Assembly: GCA_029259595.1 (NCBI GenBank)
Contig: JAJDEW010000107.1
Coordinates: 1 to 54,128 of the forward strand
Direction: 5' to 3'
Length of the DNA: 54,128 bases
From: Planctomycetota bacterium
GTDB lineage: Bacteria; Planctomycetota; UBA1135; GCA-002686595
The notes beneath the pieces are model-generated. The model had not been told where the DNA came from. It ran no database searches and worked only from the letters and a program-made list of their open reading frames with translations. A program made the translations under genes and the position numbers. The first letter of the stretch is position 1. Each line of letters opens with the position of its first letter. Positions 35,669-43,842 of this stretch are shown in pieces.

Positions 35669-36221
35669 GCCTTCGGCTCTCGCGGTGTCGCGGGGTTCGC
35701 TAGACCGCTTCGATTCCTTCCGCGCGGGGCGCAACCCGAGGGCCGAGCGGTCCGACATTCGCGGCCCGGCACTTCCTTAAGACGCGGCGCACACTCCGTC
35801 GTGCGCCTGTGCCTGATTTCGAGGCTGAGCCTCGAAACGGCACCAGCACGGAGCCTTCGGCTCCGAGGCTGCGGCCCGCCTACGGCGGGCCTTCGCAACC
35901 ATCGCCAGCGTCCATGGTCCGGGGCCTTGGTCGGCGACCCGACTTGGACCAAGGTCAGGGGTCCTTGGGGGCGCAGCGGAGGGCCGCCGGAGGCGGACCG
36001 TAGCGAAGCCTCGGAGCCGAAGGCTCCGTGCTGGTGCCGTTTCGCGGCCCCAGCCGCGAAATCAGGCACAGGCGCGCGACGCAGTGCGCGCCGCGTCCTG
36101 AGGAGGTGTCGGCAGGCAAATGTCGGACGGCTCGGCCCTCGGGTTGCGTTCCTCGCGGGAGGTATCGAAGCGGTCTAGCCAACCCCGCGACACCGCGCGA
36201 ACCGATGGCGAGCCGAAGGCG
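35669..36221. repeat. Giant palindromic element A with ordered hairpins
   Basis: A near-palindrome of about 553 bp centred near 35939.5. The arms pair through CGCGGTGTCGCGGGGTT (35681-35697) with its complement at 36181-36197 and continue to the centre (CCTTGGTC at 35925 with GACCAAGG ending at 35954). Each arm holds four local hairpins. Left arm: H1 35786-35807, H2 35818-35836, H3 35850-35864, H4 35873-35891. Right arm: H4' 35981-35999, H3' 36013-36027, H2' 36040-36061, H1' 36071-36092. It is homologous to element B. It fills the gap between two convergent genes, so it could end both transcripts. ORFs inside it look spurious. Confidence 0.92.
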
Positions 36222-36309
36222 CGCGAGGTCCCCAGCGGAAGGAACCGAAGCGGTCTGGCCGGCGCGAGCCGAAGGCGAGCGCCTCCGCCTGAAGCCGCCG
36301 CCGCCCCGG

Positions 36310-38835
36310 TCAGCGCCTTTCCAACTCGATCACGCCGTCGTCGAACAACGCGAACACGCGCAGGTGCGGCGGGCCTTCGCCGGCGGTGCTGTCGAACAGC
36401 TCTTCGCCCAGGGCCACGCGAAAGCCCGAGCGGCCGGCTTCGGGGCCCAGGCGCTCGACGAGTGCGCGCTTTTCGTGGCCGATCGGGCGCAGGAGCGCTT
36501 CTTCGCGGCCCTCGATCACGACCAGGACGGCGTTGGCGGGGAGCTTGCGTTCTACGTCGGCCGCCCAGCCGATCGCGATCCACAGCTCACCGTCGCGCCG
36601 GACGCTCTCGACCACGCCGGCCAGGCCTGCCTTTGCGGGCAGGCTCTGTCCGTCGGTCGTAACGAAGCGCTCGGGGTCTCCTTCCTCGCCGCCGACCAGG
36701 CGGTAGCCACGTCGGGCGAGCAGCACGAGCTCGCCGTAGTCGGTCATTCCGTACAGCTGGATCGCGTTCCGCCCGGCGACGAACGATCTCGGGGGGACCA
36801 GCAGCTCGAAGCCGATGTCGCCCGTGGGCAAGGCATGCGTCGACGCGAAGGCGCGCAGCACGCCGTTGACCGCGACGGCGACCTTGGCTGGCGCGTGGGC
36901 GCCGGCGTCGAGGGCGAGCGTTCCTTCGACGTAGGCCGGGAGCACGCCGCTCGACGGATCGACGTTCTCGTAGTCGTCGGCTCGGTGCAGCTGGACGCGC
37001 ACGCCGTCGCGTGTGCCCATCACCTCGAGCTCGCCGACGCTGCGGCCCAGCAACGGCCGCTGCGTCTTGTCGTCGGCTTCCAGGGCGTACACGTCGTCCC
37101 AGGTCGGTGCGACGCCGAAGAGCCGCTGCTTCTCTTCGAGCGCCTCGAAGCGCTCCGGCAGGGCGCCGTCGACCGCGATCGGGTGCTCGCCCTTGTGGTA
37201 GATGATCTTCTGGCTGCGGGGCGAGGTCGTCTCGTCGAGCACGGCGCGTCCGTCCAGCGGCCACGGAAGCCGGATGTCCAGCGCATCGGCCAGGGTCGGC
37301 AGCACGTCGATCATCTCGACGTTTTCGTCGTTGATCCGGGCTTCGCGACTGCCGGGCAGTTTCAGGAACCACGGCACGTGCAGGATGGCGCGCGCCGTTT
37401 CGGCCGTCGGCACGCGGCGGTCGAAGCCAGGGCGGAAGCTCGCGCCATGGTCGGACACGAGCGTGATCAGGAGCGGGTCGTAGAGCCCCGTCTCGTCGAG
37501 CTTGGCGAGCAACTGGCCCAGCAACCGGTCGAGGTAGCCCAGTTGGAGGAGGTGACGCTGGTAGGCCAACGCCGGCAGGCGCGGATCGTCTCGCCAGCGC
37601 CCCTTCGTCCCGCCCGGCAGGATGCGATTGCCTGCGGTGCGGTAGCTGGTCCCGTCTTCGAGGAACATCCACGGCACGTGGGGCAGGTTGATGTGCAGGT
37701 AGTAGAGCGTCGGCTCGTCGCTCGGCGCGATCGCGTCGACGAAGGAGTGGAACACGAACGGGCGCTTCGCGTAGCCGCTCTCCTCGGTGACGGGATGGCG
37801 GAAGCCCGACCAGTTCTCGGTGACCGAGGGCAAGAAGCCCGCCAGGTCCGAAGGCAGGAGCACGTGCCCGTAGACGATCGCGGTGTCTTCCAGGAGACCC
37901 AGCATCCGGTGCACGGGCAAGTCGGCGGAATCCGAGCGATACAGGAGCTCGTCCGGGCACAGCTGAGTCACAGCTTCCTTCACGACCATGCGGTGCGAAC
38001 CACCCAGCATGGTGAAGAGGCTTCCGGGATACTCGGACGCCAGCGGCAGCGTTCCGGGTTCGGTCGCACGGCGTCCCGTCACGATCGACGGAACGGCCTG
38101 CGCCGTCGCGGCGTCGCAGGCGGTGGCGTTGCGGAACCAGATGCTGTCGCCGGCGAGGCGCGCGAAGTTGGGGAACAGGTTCTCGTCGATCCGACCTGGG
38201 TCGGCGAGCAAGGACGACAGCGGCAACTCGTCGCAGACGACCACGAGGACGGACGTTTCGGAGGTCACGTCGACGGCCGGCCAGCTCTCGACCTCGCGCG
38301 GAAAGACGATGCCCGACGCGTTGCTGAAGCCCAGGAAGAGCGCCGTGAAGACGAACGGTGCGGGCACGAGCAGGGTGAGCAGTCGGCGGAACGGGATCCA
38401 TTCCCAGTACAGCCAGCCGGCGAACGCCCCTGTCGCGAGCGAGGCCACGATCGCACCGACTCCCGGCAGGACACCCAGCCGTTGAACGGGTGAAAGGACG
38501 CTCGCCGCGACCGCGAGGCCCAACCAGATCACGAGGGCGCGGAAGCCGCTCAGCGGCGAGGCCGCTCCACAGGCCAGGATGGTCAGCGACGCGAGCGCCG
38601 TCGGAATCACCAGGAGCAGGAACGCGAAGACGCAGAGGTCGACCGGACCGATGCCGCGCGCGACGAAGAAGGCGGCGTCACGGCCGAGCACGTCGAACAG
38701 GGGTTGGACCAGGGCGAAGGAGAACAGGACGAAGACGTGCAGTCCTCCCAACCATGGACCGGTACCCCGCCAGGCATCGACGGGTTTCCACTCCGCGGGC
38801 GACTTGGCCTTCTTGCTATGTCCCACAGGGCCCAC
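36310..38835 (-). CDS. Membrane-anchored sulfatase/phosphatase-superfamily hydrolase or transferase
   Basis: An 841-residue protein. Four to five TM helices lie in residues 30-175, followed by an alkaline-phosphatase-superfamily domain (VLVVVCDELPLSSLL metal site, TACDAATAQAVPSIVTGR nucleophile region, LYYLHINLPHVPW, LVSDHGASF, HKGEHPIAVDG). The classical sulfatase CxPSR cysteine is absent. The nucleophile would be a Thr or Ser as in LTA-synthase-like or actinobacterial-type relatives, so it is more likely a phosphoglycerol-type transferase or phosphodiesterase. The C-terminal 200 residues form a beta-rich domain. It converges on the MBOAT gene across palindrome A. Confidence 0.8.
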   Translation of the reverse strand: MGPVGHSKKAKSPAEWKPVDAWRGTGPWLGGLHVFVLFSFALVQPLFDVLGRDAAFFVARGIGPVDLCVFAFLLLVIPTALASLTILACGAASPLSGFRALVIWLGLAVAASVLSPVQRLGVLPGVGAIVASLATGAFAGWLYWEWIPFRRLLTLLVPAPFVFTALFLGFSNASGIVFPREVESWPAVDVTSETSVLVVVCDELPLSSLLADPGRIDENLFPNFARLAGDSIWFRNATACDAATAQAVPSIVTGRRATEPGTLPLASEYPGSLFTMLGGSHRMVVKEAVTQLCPDELLYRSDSADLPVHRMLGLLEDTAIVYGHVLLPSDLAGFLPSVTENWSGFRHPVTEESGYAKRPFVFHSFVDAIAPSDEPTLYYLHINLPHVPWMFLEDGTSYRTAGNRILPGGTKGRWRDDPRLPALAYQRHLLQLGYLDRLLGQLLAKLDETGLYDPLLITLVSDHGASFRPGFDRRVPTAETARAILHVPWFLKLPGSREARINDENVEMIDVLPTLADALDIRLPWPLDGRAVLDETTSPRSQKIIYHKGEHPIAVDGALPERFEALEEKQRLFGVAPTWDDVYALEADDKTQRPLLGRSVGELEVMGTRDGVRVQLHRADDYENVDPSSGVLPAYVEGTLALDAGAHAPAKVAVAVNGVLRAFASTHALPTGDIGFELLVPPRSFVAGRNAIQLYGMTDYGELVLLARRGYRLVGGEEGDPERFVTTDGQSLPAKAGLAGVVESVRRDGELWIAIGWAADVERKLPANAVLVVIEGREEALLRPIGHEKRALVERLGPEAGRSGFRVALGEELFDSTAGEGPPHLRVFALFDDGVIELERR

Positions 38836-38850
38836 TTCGGCGTTCCGGGT

Positions 38851-39786
38851 TCAAACAGGAAAGAGCTCTTCGAGCTTTTTGACCGTCGTCTCGTCGAGTT
38901 TGACGTCGACGGCACCGACGTTGGACTCGACGTGCTCGGGGCGGGTGGCACCGGTGATCACACTCGCGACCTCGGGCCGCAGGAGCGCCCAGGCCAGGGC
39001 CAGCTGGCCAGGCTCGACGGCGAGTTCTTGGGCGATGTTGCAGAACGTCCGGATGCGATCGAGATTCGCGTCCTGGAGGTCGTCCTCGAGCCACTTGCTG
39101 GTCGCCGCGCGGCTCGCATCCGGAATGCCGTGGTTGTACTTGCCGGTCAGCAGCCCGCCGCCCAGCGGACTCCAGACGACGAGTCCCATCCCCAGCCGCG
39201 CCGCCGTCGGGAGGACGGCGGACTCGATCTCGCGATGGAGGAGGCTGTAGCGCGGTTGCTCGACGACCGGTGCGTAGAGGTTTCTGTCCGTGGCGAGGTC
39301 GTGGCTCTTCTGCAGGGTCTTCGCGTCCCAGACGCTGGTCCCCCAATACAGGATCTTGCCCTGGTGCACGAGGTCGTCCATGGCGCACATCGTCTCTTCG
39401 AGCGGCGTCTCCGGATCCTCGCGGTGGCAGAAGTACAGGTCGAGGTAGTCGGTGCGCAGGTTCTTCAGGCTGCGCTCGACGCTCTCCATGACGTGCTTGC
39501 GCGAGAGGCCGCGATCGTTCGGATCATCGCTCATCCGGCCGAAGACCTTGCTCGAGATCACGAGCTTCGAGCGCTCGAAGTCCGCCAAGGCCTTGCCGGC
39601 CGACTTCTCCGCCTCGCCGCGGGCGTACACGTCCGCCAGGTCGACGAAGTTGATCCCCTTCTCGATCGACGTGCGCAGGATCTTGCCCGTGACGTCGTCT
39701 TCGATGCTGCCCCCGAAGGTGGTCCAACCGCCGATGGAAACGGCGCTGACCTTGAGCCCGGTCGATCCGACGTTGCGGTATTGCAT
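38851..39786 (-). CDS. Aldo/keto reductase (voltage-gated K+ channel beta-subunit type)
   Basis: A 311-residue NADPH-dependent TIM barrel. The catalytic tetrad is D49 and Y54 (FVDLADVYARGEAE), K80 (VISSKVFG) and H121 (YFCHRED). The C-terminal SVITGATRPEHVESNV binds the cofactor phosphate. It follows the DUF481 gene by 11 bases and precedes the sulfatase-like gene by 15 bases, so the three are probably co-transcribed. The physiological substrate is unknown. Confidence 0.92.
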   Translation of the reverse strand: MQYRNVGSTGLKVSAVSIGGWTTFGGSIEDDVTGKILRTSIEKGINFVDLADVYARGEAEKSAGKALADFERSKLVISSKVFGRMSDDPNDRGLSRKHVMESVERSLKNLRTDYLDLYFCHREDPETPLEETMCAMDDLVHQGKILYWGTSVWDAKTLQKSHDLATDRNLYAPVVEQPRYSLLHREIESAVLPTAARLGMGLVVWSPLGGGLLTGKYNHGIPDASRAATSKWLEDDLQDANLDRIRTFCNIAQELAVEPGQLALAWALLRPEVASVITGATRPEHVESNVGAVDVKLDETTVKKLEELFPV

Positions 39787-39797
39787 CGGCGGCGGGC

Positions 39798-40631
39798 TCA
39801 GTAGCTCCAGCCCACGCTGAGCAAGAAGAGGTGATCGGCTTGGCGGTTGCCGACGGAAGGGGTGTGGTCCCAGTCGAGGATCCACTGGAACTGGCCGAAC
39901 ATGCTCTCGGTCAGGTTCGCCCTCGCATGCGTCACCATGGACGCCGTCACGTCGTAGTTCTCCTCGTCGCCGCCGACCTCGTTCTTCGCGGGGTCGTCGT
40001 CGCGACTCTCGAGCGCTGGGAGAATCTCCCCGGTGTGGCCGAACTCCCAACGCTCGCTGTAGGTCCAAAGAACGTCGTAGGCGAAGCGGGCCGCCAGGTA
40101 GTCCGTCTCGGTGCCGTCGAAGAATTCTTCGTCGAAATAGCTGAGCCCCGCCTCGGCCGAGACCTTCCACTCGTCATCGTCGCGGAACTGGTAGCCGTAG
40201 CCGAGGCCACCCGTGACGCGCAGCTCGATCTCGGCCTTGAAGTCGTGCGTTCCGGCCAGGTTCGCCAGGACGTAGCTCTGTTCCGACAGGAAGTAGTCGT
40301 ACTGGACGTCCCCCTTGAGCTTGCGCTGCAGCACGCTGCCACCGTCGCCCGTGACATCTTCGAGCCGGTCCTTGGACGCGTAGTTCCACTGCAGATGGAA
40401 GCCGATGCGGTCCTGCTCGGTCTCACGGGTGGTCTTGAAGCCGACGCTGAAGTTGGAGAGGTCGGAGTTGCCGACGGTCTGGGAGGCACCGACGTCCAGG
40501 GATCCCTTCCACTTCGGCGCCTCGTCTTGTCGTGCGAGGGCCAGCGCGTCGACCGGAGGCGTGGGCGCGGCAACCTCTTTGTTGAGGGTCCAAAGCGAAA
40601 GGGCGGCAAGGGAGACGAGAGTGAGTGACAT
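39798..40631 (-). CDS. DUF481-family outer-membrane beta-barrel protein
   Basis: A 278-residue protein with a signal-peptide-like N-terminus (LVSLAALSLW), then WKGSLDVGASQTVGNSD, the opening of DUF481/YdiY-type barrels, and alternating aromatic strands ending in FLLSVGWSY with the terminal aromatic residue usual for outer-membrane barrels. It is probably a salt- or acid-induced porin-like protein. The start at 40631 gives the leader; an upstream ATG at 40703 does not. A 7-bp hairpin (CGGTCGG/CCGACCG, 40646-40664) sits in its 5' region. Confidence 0.82.
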   Translation of the reverse strand: MSLTLVSLAALSLWTLNKEVAAPTPPVDALALARQDEAPKWKGSLDVGASQTVGNSDLSNFSVGFKTTRETEQDRIGFHLQWNYASKDRLEDVTGDGGSVLQRKLKGDVQYDYFLSEQSYVLANLAGTHDFKAEIELRVTGGLGYGYQFRDDDEWKVSAEAGLSYFDEEFFDGTETDYLAARFAYDVLWTYSERWEFGHTGEILPALESRDDDPAKNEVGGDEENYDVTASMVTHARANLTESMFGQFQWILDWDHTPSVGNRQADHLFLLSVGWSY

Positions 40632-40958
40632 GTCGTGCAGGCTTTCGGTCGGGTGGTCCGACCGTCGTTCGGTGGTTACACTTCGCGCGGAACACGGATC
40701 CACTCCCCGATGTACCCCCGTCCGTGTCCCGCTTCAAGCGTCATCTCGCTGGACGCAGGCCCGGCCTCGCTCGATCGTCTCACGACTGCGACGAGCCGGA
40801 ATGCTCCGACCCTCGGGCAGGGCTCCAGCGCGAGTGCTCGTCCCCGTTCACTTCCATCAGATCGCCGCAGCGCCCTCTCCGATCTCAGATCGCAGAAGGT
40901 CGTCCCCCCCGAAGGTTCCGGCCGGTTCCATTCACCTGGCCGTCGAGAGGTTTTCCCG
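40632..40958. other. Divergent intergenic region, 327 bp
   Basis: It lies between the DUF481 and MscS starts. It holds the hairpin at 40646-40664 and a 13-bp palindrome CGATCT-C-AGATCG at 40880-40892, about 66 bases before the mscS ATG, which could be an operator. A third sign of control is the shared position between two osmotic-response-type genes. No convincing promoter hexamers were found. Confidence 0.45.
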
Positions 40959-41855
40959 ATGATTCGATTGGCACTCGCCCTGGACCAAGATCCGGCCGCC
41001 CAGGAACCCGTTGCAGCCTCCGTCGACGACGCGACCCAGAAGGCCGCCGAGTACGCCGAGTTCGCGAAGGCGTACGCGCTCGAGCACGGACCCAGCATCC
41101 TGCTCGCGCTCGCCATCCTCTTGATCGGCTGGTTCTTCGCGAAGACGCTCAAGGGCATCCTCAAGCGCCTGCTCCTCAAGGCCAAGTTCGATCCCACGCT
41201 GACGGGCTTCCTCTGCAACATGGCCTACATGGGTCTGATGGCCCTCGTCGTCCTCTCGGCCATCGAGAAGCTCGGCGTCCAGACCGCGTCCTTCATCGCC
41301 ATCCTGGGCGCCGCGGGCTTCGCCGTGGGCTTCGCCCTCCAGGGCTCGCTCGCGAACTTCGCCTCGGGCGTCATGCTGATGGTCTTCCGCCCCTTCAAGG
41401 CCGGTGACTTCGTCGAGGCCGGCGGGACGTCCGGCTCCGTGGTCGAAGTCGGCATCTTCGCGACGATCTTCAAGACCGGTGACAACAAGAAGGTGATCGT
41501 CTCCAACTCCTCCGTCACCGGCGGCAACATCACCAACTACTCCGCCAACCCCACCCGCCGCGTCGACATGGTGTTCGGCATCGGCTACGGCGACGACCTC
41601 AAGAAGGCCAAGCAGCTCCTCGAGCAGATCGTCACCGCGGACGAACGCGTCCTGAAGGACCCCGCCCCCACGATCGCGATCTCGGAACTGGCCGACAGCA
41701 GCGTCAACATCGTCTGCCGTCCCTGGGTCAACACGCCGGACTATTGGGCCGTCTACTTCGACACCCACGAAAAGGTCAAGCTGACCTTCGATGCCGAAGG
41801 CGTCTCGATCCCCTTCCCGCAGCGCGACGTGCACATGCACTCCGTCGCCGGCTGA
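40959..41855 (+). CDS. Small-conductance mechanosensitive ion channel (MscS family)
   Basis: A 298-residue inner-membrane channel. Helices lie near residues 45-62 and 82-105, and the pore helix TM3 is AAGFAVGFALQGSLANFASG, with the Gly/Ala packing typical of MscS. The beta domain FRPFKAGDFVEAGGTSGSVVEVG, VIVSNSSVTGGNITNYS and the C-terminal VSIPFPQRDVHM follow. It releases solutes on hypo-osmotic shock. GAGAGG lies about 9 bases before the ATG. The N-terminus has about 30 extra acidic/Ala residues. Element B begins 29 bases after its stop. Confidence 0.94.
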   Translation: MIRLALALDQDPAAQEPVAASVDDATQKAAEYAEFAKAYALEHGPSILLALAILLIGWFFAKTLKGILKRLLLKAKFDPTLTGFLCNMAYMGLMALVVLSAIEKLGVQTASFIAILGAAGFAVGFALQGSLANFASGVMLMVFRPFKAGDFVEAGGTSGSVVEVGIFATIFKTGDNKKVIVSNSSVTGGNITNYSANPTRRVDMVFGIGYGDDLKKAKQLLEQIVTADERVLKDPAPTIAISELADSSVNIVCRPWVNTPDYWAVYFDTHEKVKLTFDAEGVSIPFPQRDVHMHSVAG

Positions 41856-41884
41856 GGCCAGGGGGATCAGGCTCCGGCAACGGA

Positions 41885-42485
41885 CTCGCTCGCCTTCGGC
41901 TCGCCATCGCTGAGCGCGGTGACACGGGATTTCACGAGGGTGAAACGGCTCGGCCGCGAGGGACGCAACCCGAGGGCCGGGCCGTCCGACAGTCGCGGGC
42001 CGGCACCTCCTCAGGACGCGGCGCACACTCCGTCGTGCGCCTGTGCCTGATTTCGCGGCTGCGCCGCGAAACGGCACCAGCACGGAGCCTTTGGCTCCGA
42101 GGCTGCGCTACGGCCCGCCGGCGGCGGGCCTGCGCTTCGCGGCCGCGGTCAACGACCCTGGATTCAGGACCGGCGTCGACGTCCGCGAAGAGTCCGTCGA
42201 CCTGACGAGGGTCGTGGACGCAGGTCCACGGCGAAGGCTGCGCAGGCCCGCCGCAGGCGGGCCGTAGCCTCGGAGCCGCAGGCTCCGTGGTAGTGCCGTT
42301 TCGCGGCGCAGCCGCGAAATCAGGCACAGGCGCGCGACGCAGTGCGCGCCGCGTCCTGAGGAAGTGCCGGCCCGCGACTCTCGGACCGCCCGGCCCTCGG
42401 GTTGCGCCCCTCGCGGCCGTGCCGTTTCACCCTCGCGGAATCCCGTGTCACCGCGCACAGCGCCCGCGAGCCGAAGGCGAGCGAG
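41885..42485. repeat. Giant palindromic element B with ordered hairpins
   Basis: A near-palindrome of about 601 bp centred near 42184-42185. The outermost arms CTCGCTCGCCTTCGGCTCGC (41885-41904) and 42466-42485 are perfect complements over 20 bp. Hairpins in the left arm: H1 42020-42041, H2 42051-42071, H3 42084-42098, H4 42112-42130. Right arm: H4' 42245-42263, H3' 42272-42286, H2' 42299-42319, H1' 42329-42350. The stretch 42015-42055 is identical to 35781-35821 of element A, and the right arms share about 50 identical bases (from 42312 and 36054). It lies between mscS and the SGNH gene. Confidence 0.92.
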
Positions 42486-42631
42486 GCCCCATCACCGCCC
42501 ACGCGGAAGGAACCGAATCGGTCTGGCGAGGTTCACAGCGCGCGCCGAAGCTCCCCCCGAAACCCCGTCATCGTCCGGATCACCGCGGACCAGCGTCGTC
42601 GCTGCTCGGGCGACATGTCATAGTTCCCCGC

Positions 42632-43621
42632 GTGGTCCAGTCAGGGAAAAAGCTCGTGGTCGTGCTGGTGGCGAGCGTCGTAGCGGTCCTGTTCGCCGAG
42701 AGCCTCTACCGCATCCGCACCTACGGTTGGGCAGGGCTTTCTCCGGCCTACCTGAACAGCATGCGCAGCCTGGGGCGCAGCGGGCTCCTGCGGGCGGCCG
42801 AGGGGCCGCATCTGCGTTACCAGCTCGCCCCCGATCTCGACGTGCTCTACAAGCTCGTGCCCTTCCGGACGAACGCGCAGGGGCTGCGCGACGAGCCAGC
42901 GTCATTCGAGAAGGCAGCCGACACGTTCCGCATCGCGGTCGTCGGCGATTCGTTCACGATGGGAACGGGCGTCGTTCACGAGGAGCTGTACGCCACGCGA
43001 CTCGAAGAGCTCTTGAGCGTGCACGGCTTCGGCGGCAAGCACAGGGTCGAGTGCCTCAATTTCGGCGTCGGCGGCTACGGCTTGCGCAGCTACCTCGGCG
43101 TCCTGACCGACCGGCTCCCGCGCTGGAAACCGGACCTCGTGTTGCTGGCGCTGACGAACAACGACAAGTTCGTGGTCGCGCGCGAGGCCTACGAGCGTCC
43201 GTGGCGCGACATGGGCCTCGAACCGGCTCCATTCTGGCGTTTGAACCTGCTCGAGCTCCTGGCACCGCCGGCCGATCGCGAGCGCACGCGCTCGTCGAAG
43301 GCCGGCTTCGAGGTCCTGCGCGAGCTCTTCGTCGGCCTGGCCGAGGCGGCGCGCGCGCTCGAGGCGCCGCTCGTCGTGGTCTACCTCAACACATGGCAGA
43401 CGAAGGAGCCGCTGGAGACCGGGCTCCTCTTCGCGAGCTTCGCGGAGCGCCTGCGTCTGCCGTACCTGGACACGTCACCGACGTTCGCAGGTCGCACGCG
43501 CGAGGAGGTCGAGATCCTGCCGAACGACGCCCATCCGAACGCCCTGGCCCACCGGCTGTTCGCCGAGGACATCGCGCGCTTTCTCGAGGGCCTCGCGCCC
43601 GGTCAGGACCGCGACGGCTGA
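42632..43621 (+). CDS. SGNH/GDSL hydrolase-like protein, membrane-anchored
   Basis: From the GTG at 42632, 329 residues. An N-terminal anchor or signal (LVVVLVASVVAVLFAE) is followed by block I VVGDSFTMG (S107), the Gly block NFGVGGYGLRS, the Asn block LLALTNND, and block V NDAHPN (D299, H301). This kind of protein deacetylates or acetylates exported glycans, often as partner of an MBOAT acyltransferase such as the one at 34205. The start codon is inferred from the leader, as no ATG is in frame. Palindrome B ends about 150 bases upstream. Confidence 0.83.
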   Translation: MVQSGKKLVVVLVASVVAVLFAESLYRIRTYGWAGLSPAYLNSMRSLGRSGLLRAAEGPHLRYQLAPDLDVLYKLVPFRTNAQGLRDEPASFEKAADTFRIAVVGDSFTMGTGVVHEELYATRLEELLSVHGFGGKHRVECLNFGVGGYGLRSYLGVLTDRLPRWKPDLVLLALTNNDKFVVAREAYERPWRDMGLEPAPFWRLNLLELLAPPADRERTRSSKAGFEVLRELFVGLAEAARALEAPLVVVYLNTWQTKEPLETGLLFASFAERLRLPYLDTSPTFAGRTREEVEILPNDAHPNALAHRLFAEDIARFLEGLAPGQDRDG

Positions 43622-43733
43622 AGACGCGTCGGCATGCCGGACGGCCGGATGGCAATCGAGCCCGAGCGCGGTCCCGCCTACGGTGCGCGCTGCAACCGGC
43701 GACCGAGACGATCCGTTATCGTCTGCCAGCGCT

Positions 43734-43786
43734 TTGACGGCCATTGTGCCGACTCTGTACGAACGCACTCTGTACGAACGCACTCG
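43734..43786 (+). promoter_or_regulatory. -35-like box followed by a 15-bp tandem repeat
   Basis: TTGACG at 43734-43739 is followed by two perfect copies of ACTCTGTACGAACGC (43752-43766, 43767-43781) and five bases of a third. The repeat falls where the -10 region and start should be for the hydrolase gene at 43843. It may duplicate an operator or the -10 itself. Confidence 0.4.
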
Positions 43787-43842
43787 GTCCGCGCGCGTAG
43801 AAGCGACGCTCCCGCTCCACTTCCCCCCTGCCCAAGGCCCCG

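Noticed and set aside
36028..38493. An 821-codon plus-strand frame
   Set aside because: It is antisense to the sulfatase-like gene, which has clear motifs, and its own start lies within palindrome A.
35669..42485. CRISPR array
   Set aside because: The repeated hairpins are not regularly spaced direct repeats with unique spacers and no cas gene is present.
35801..42502. Several ORFs of 60-170 codons inside the palindromes, with similar peptides in A and B
   Set aside because: The similarity follows from the repeated DNA; they occur in both strands and several frames, lack ribosome binding sites, and the DNA constraint is on hairpins.
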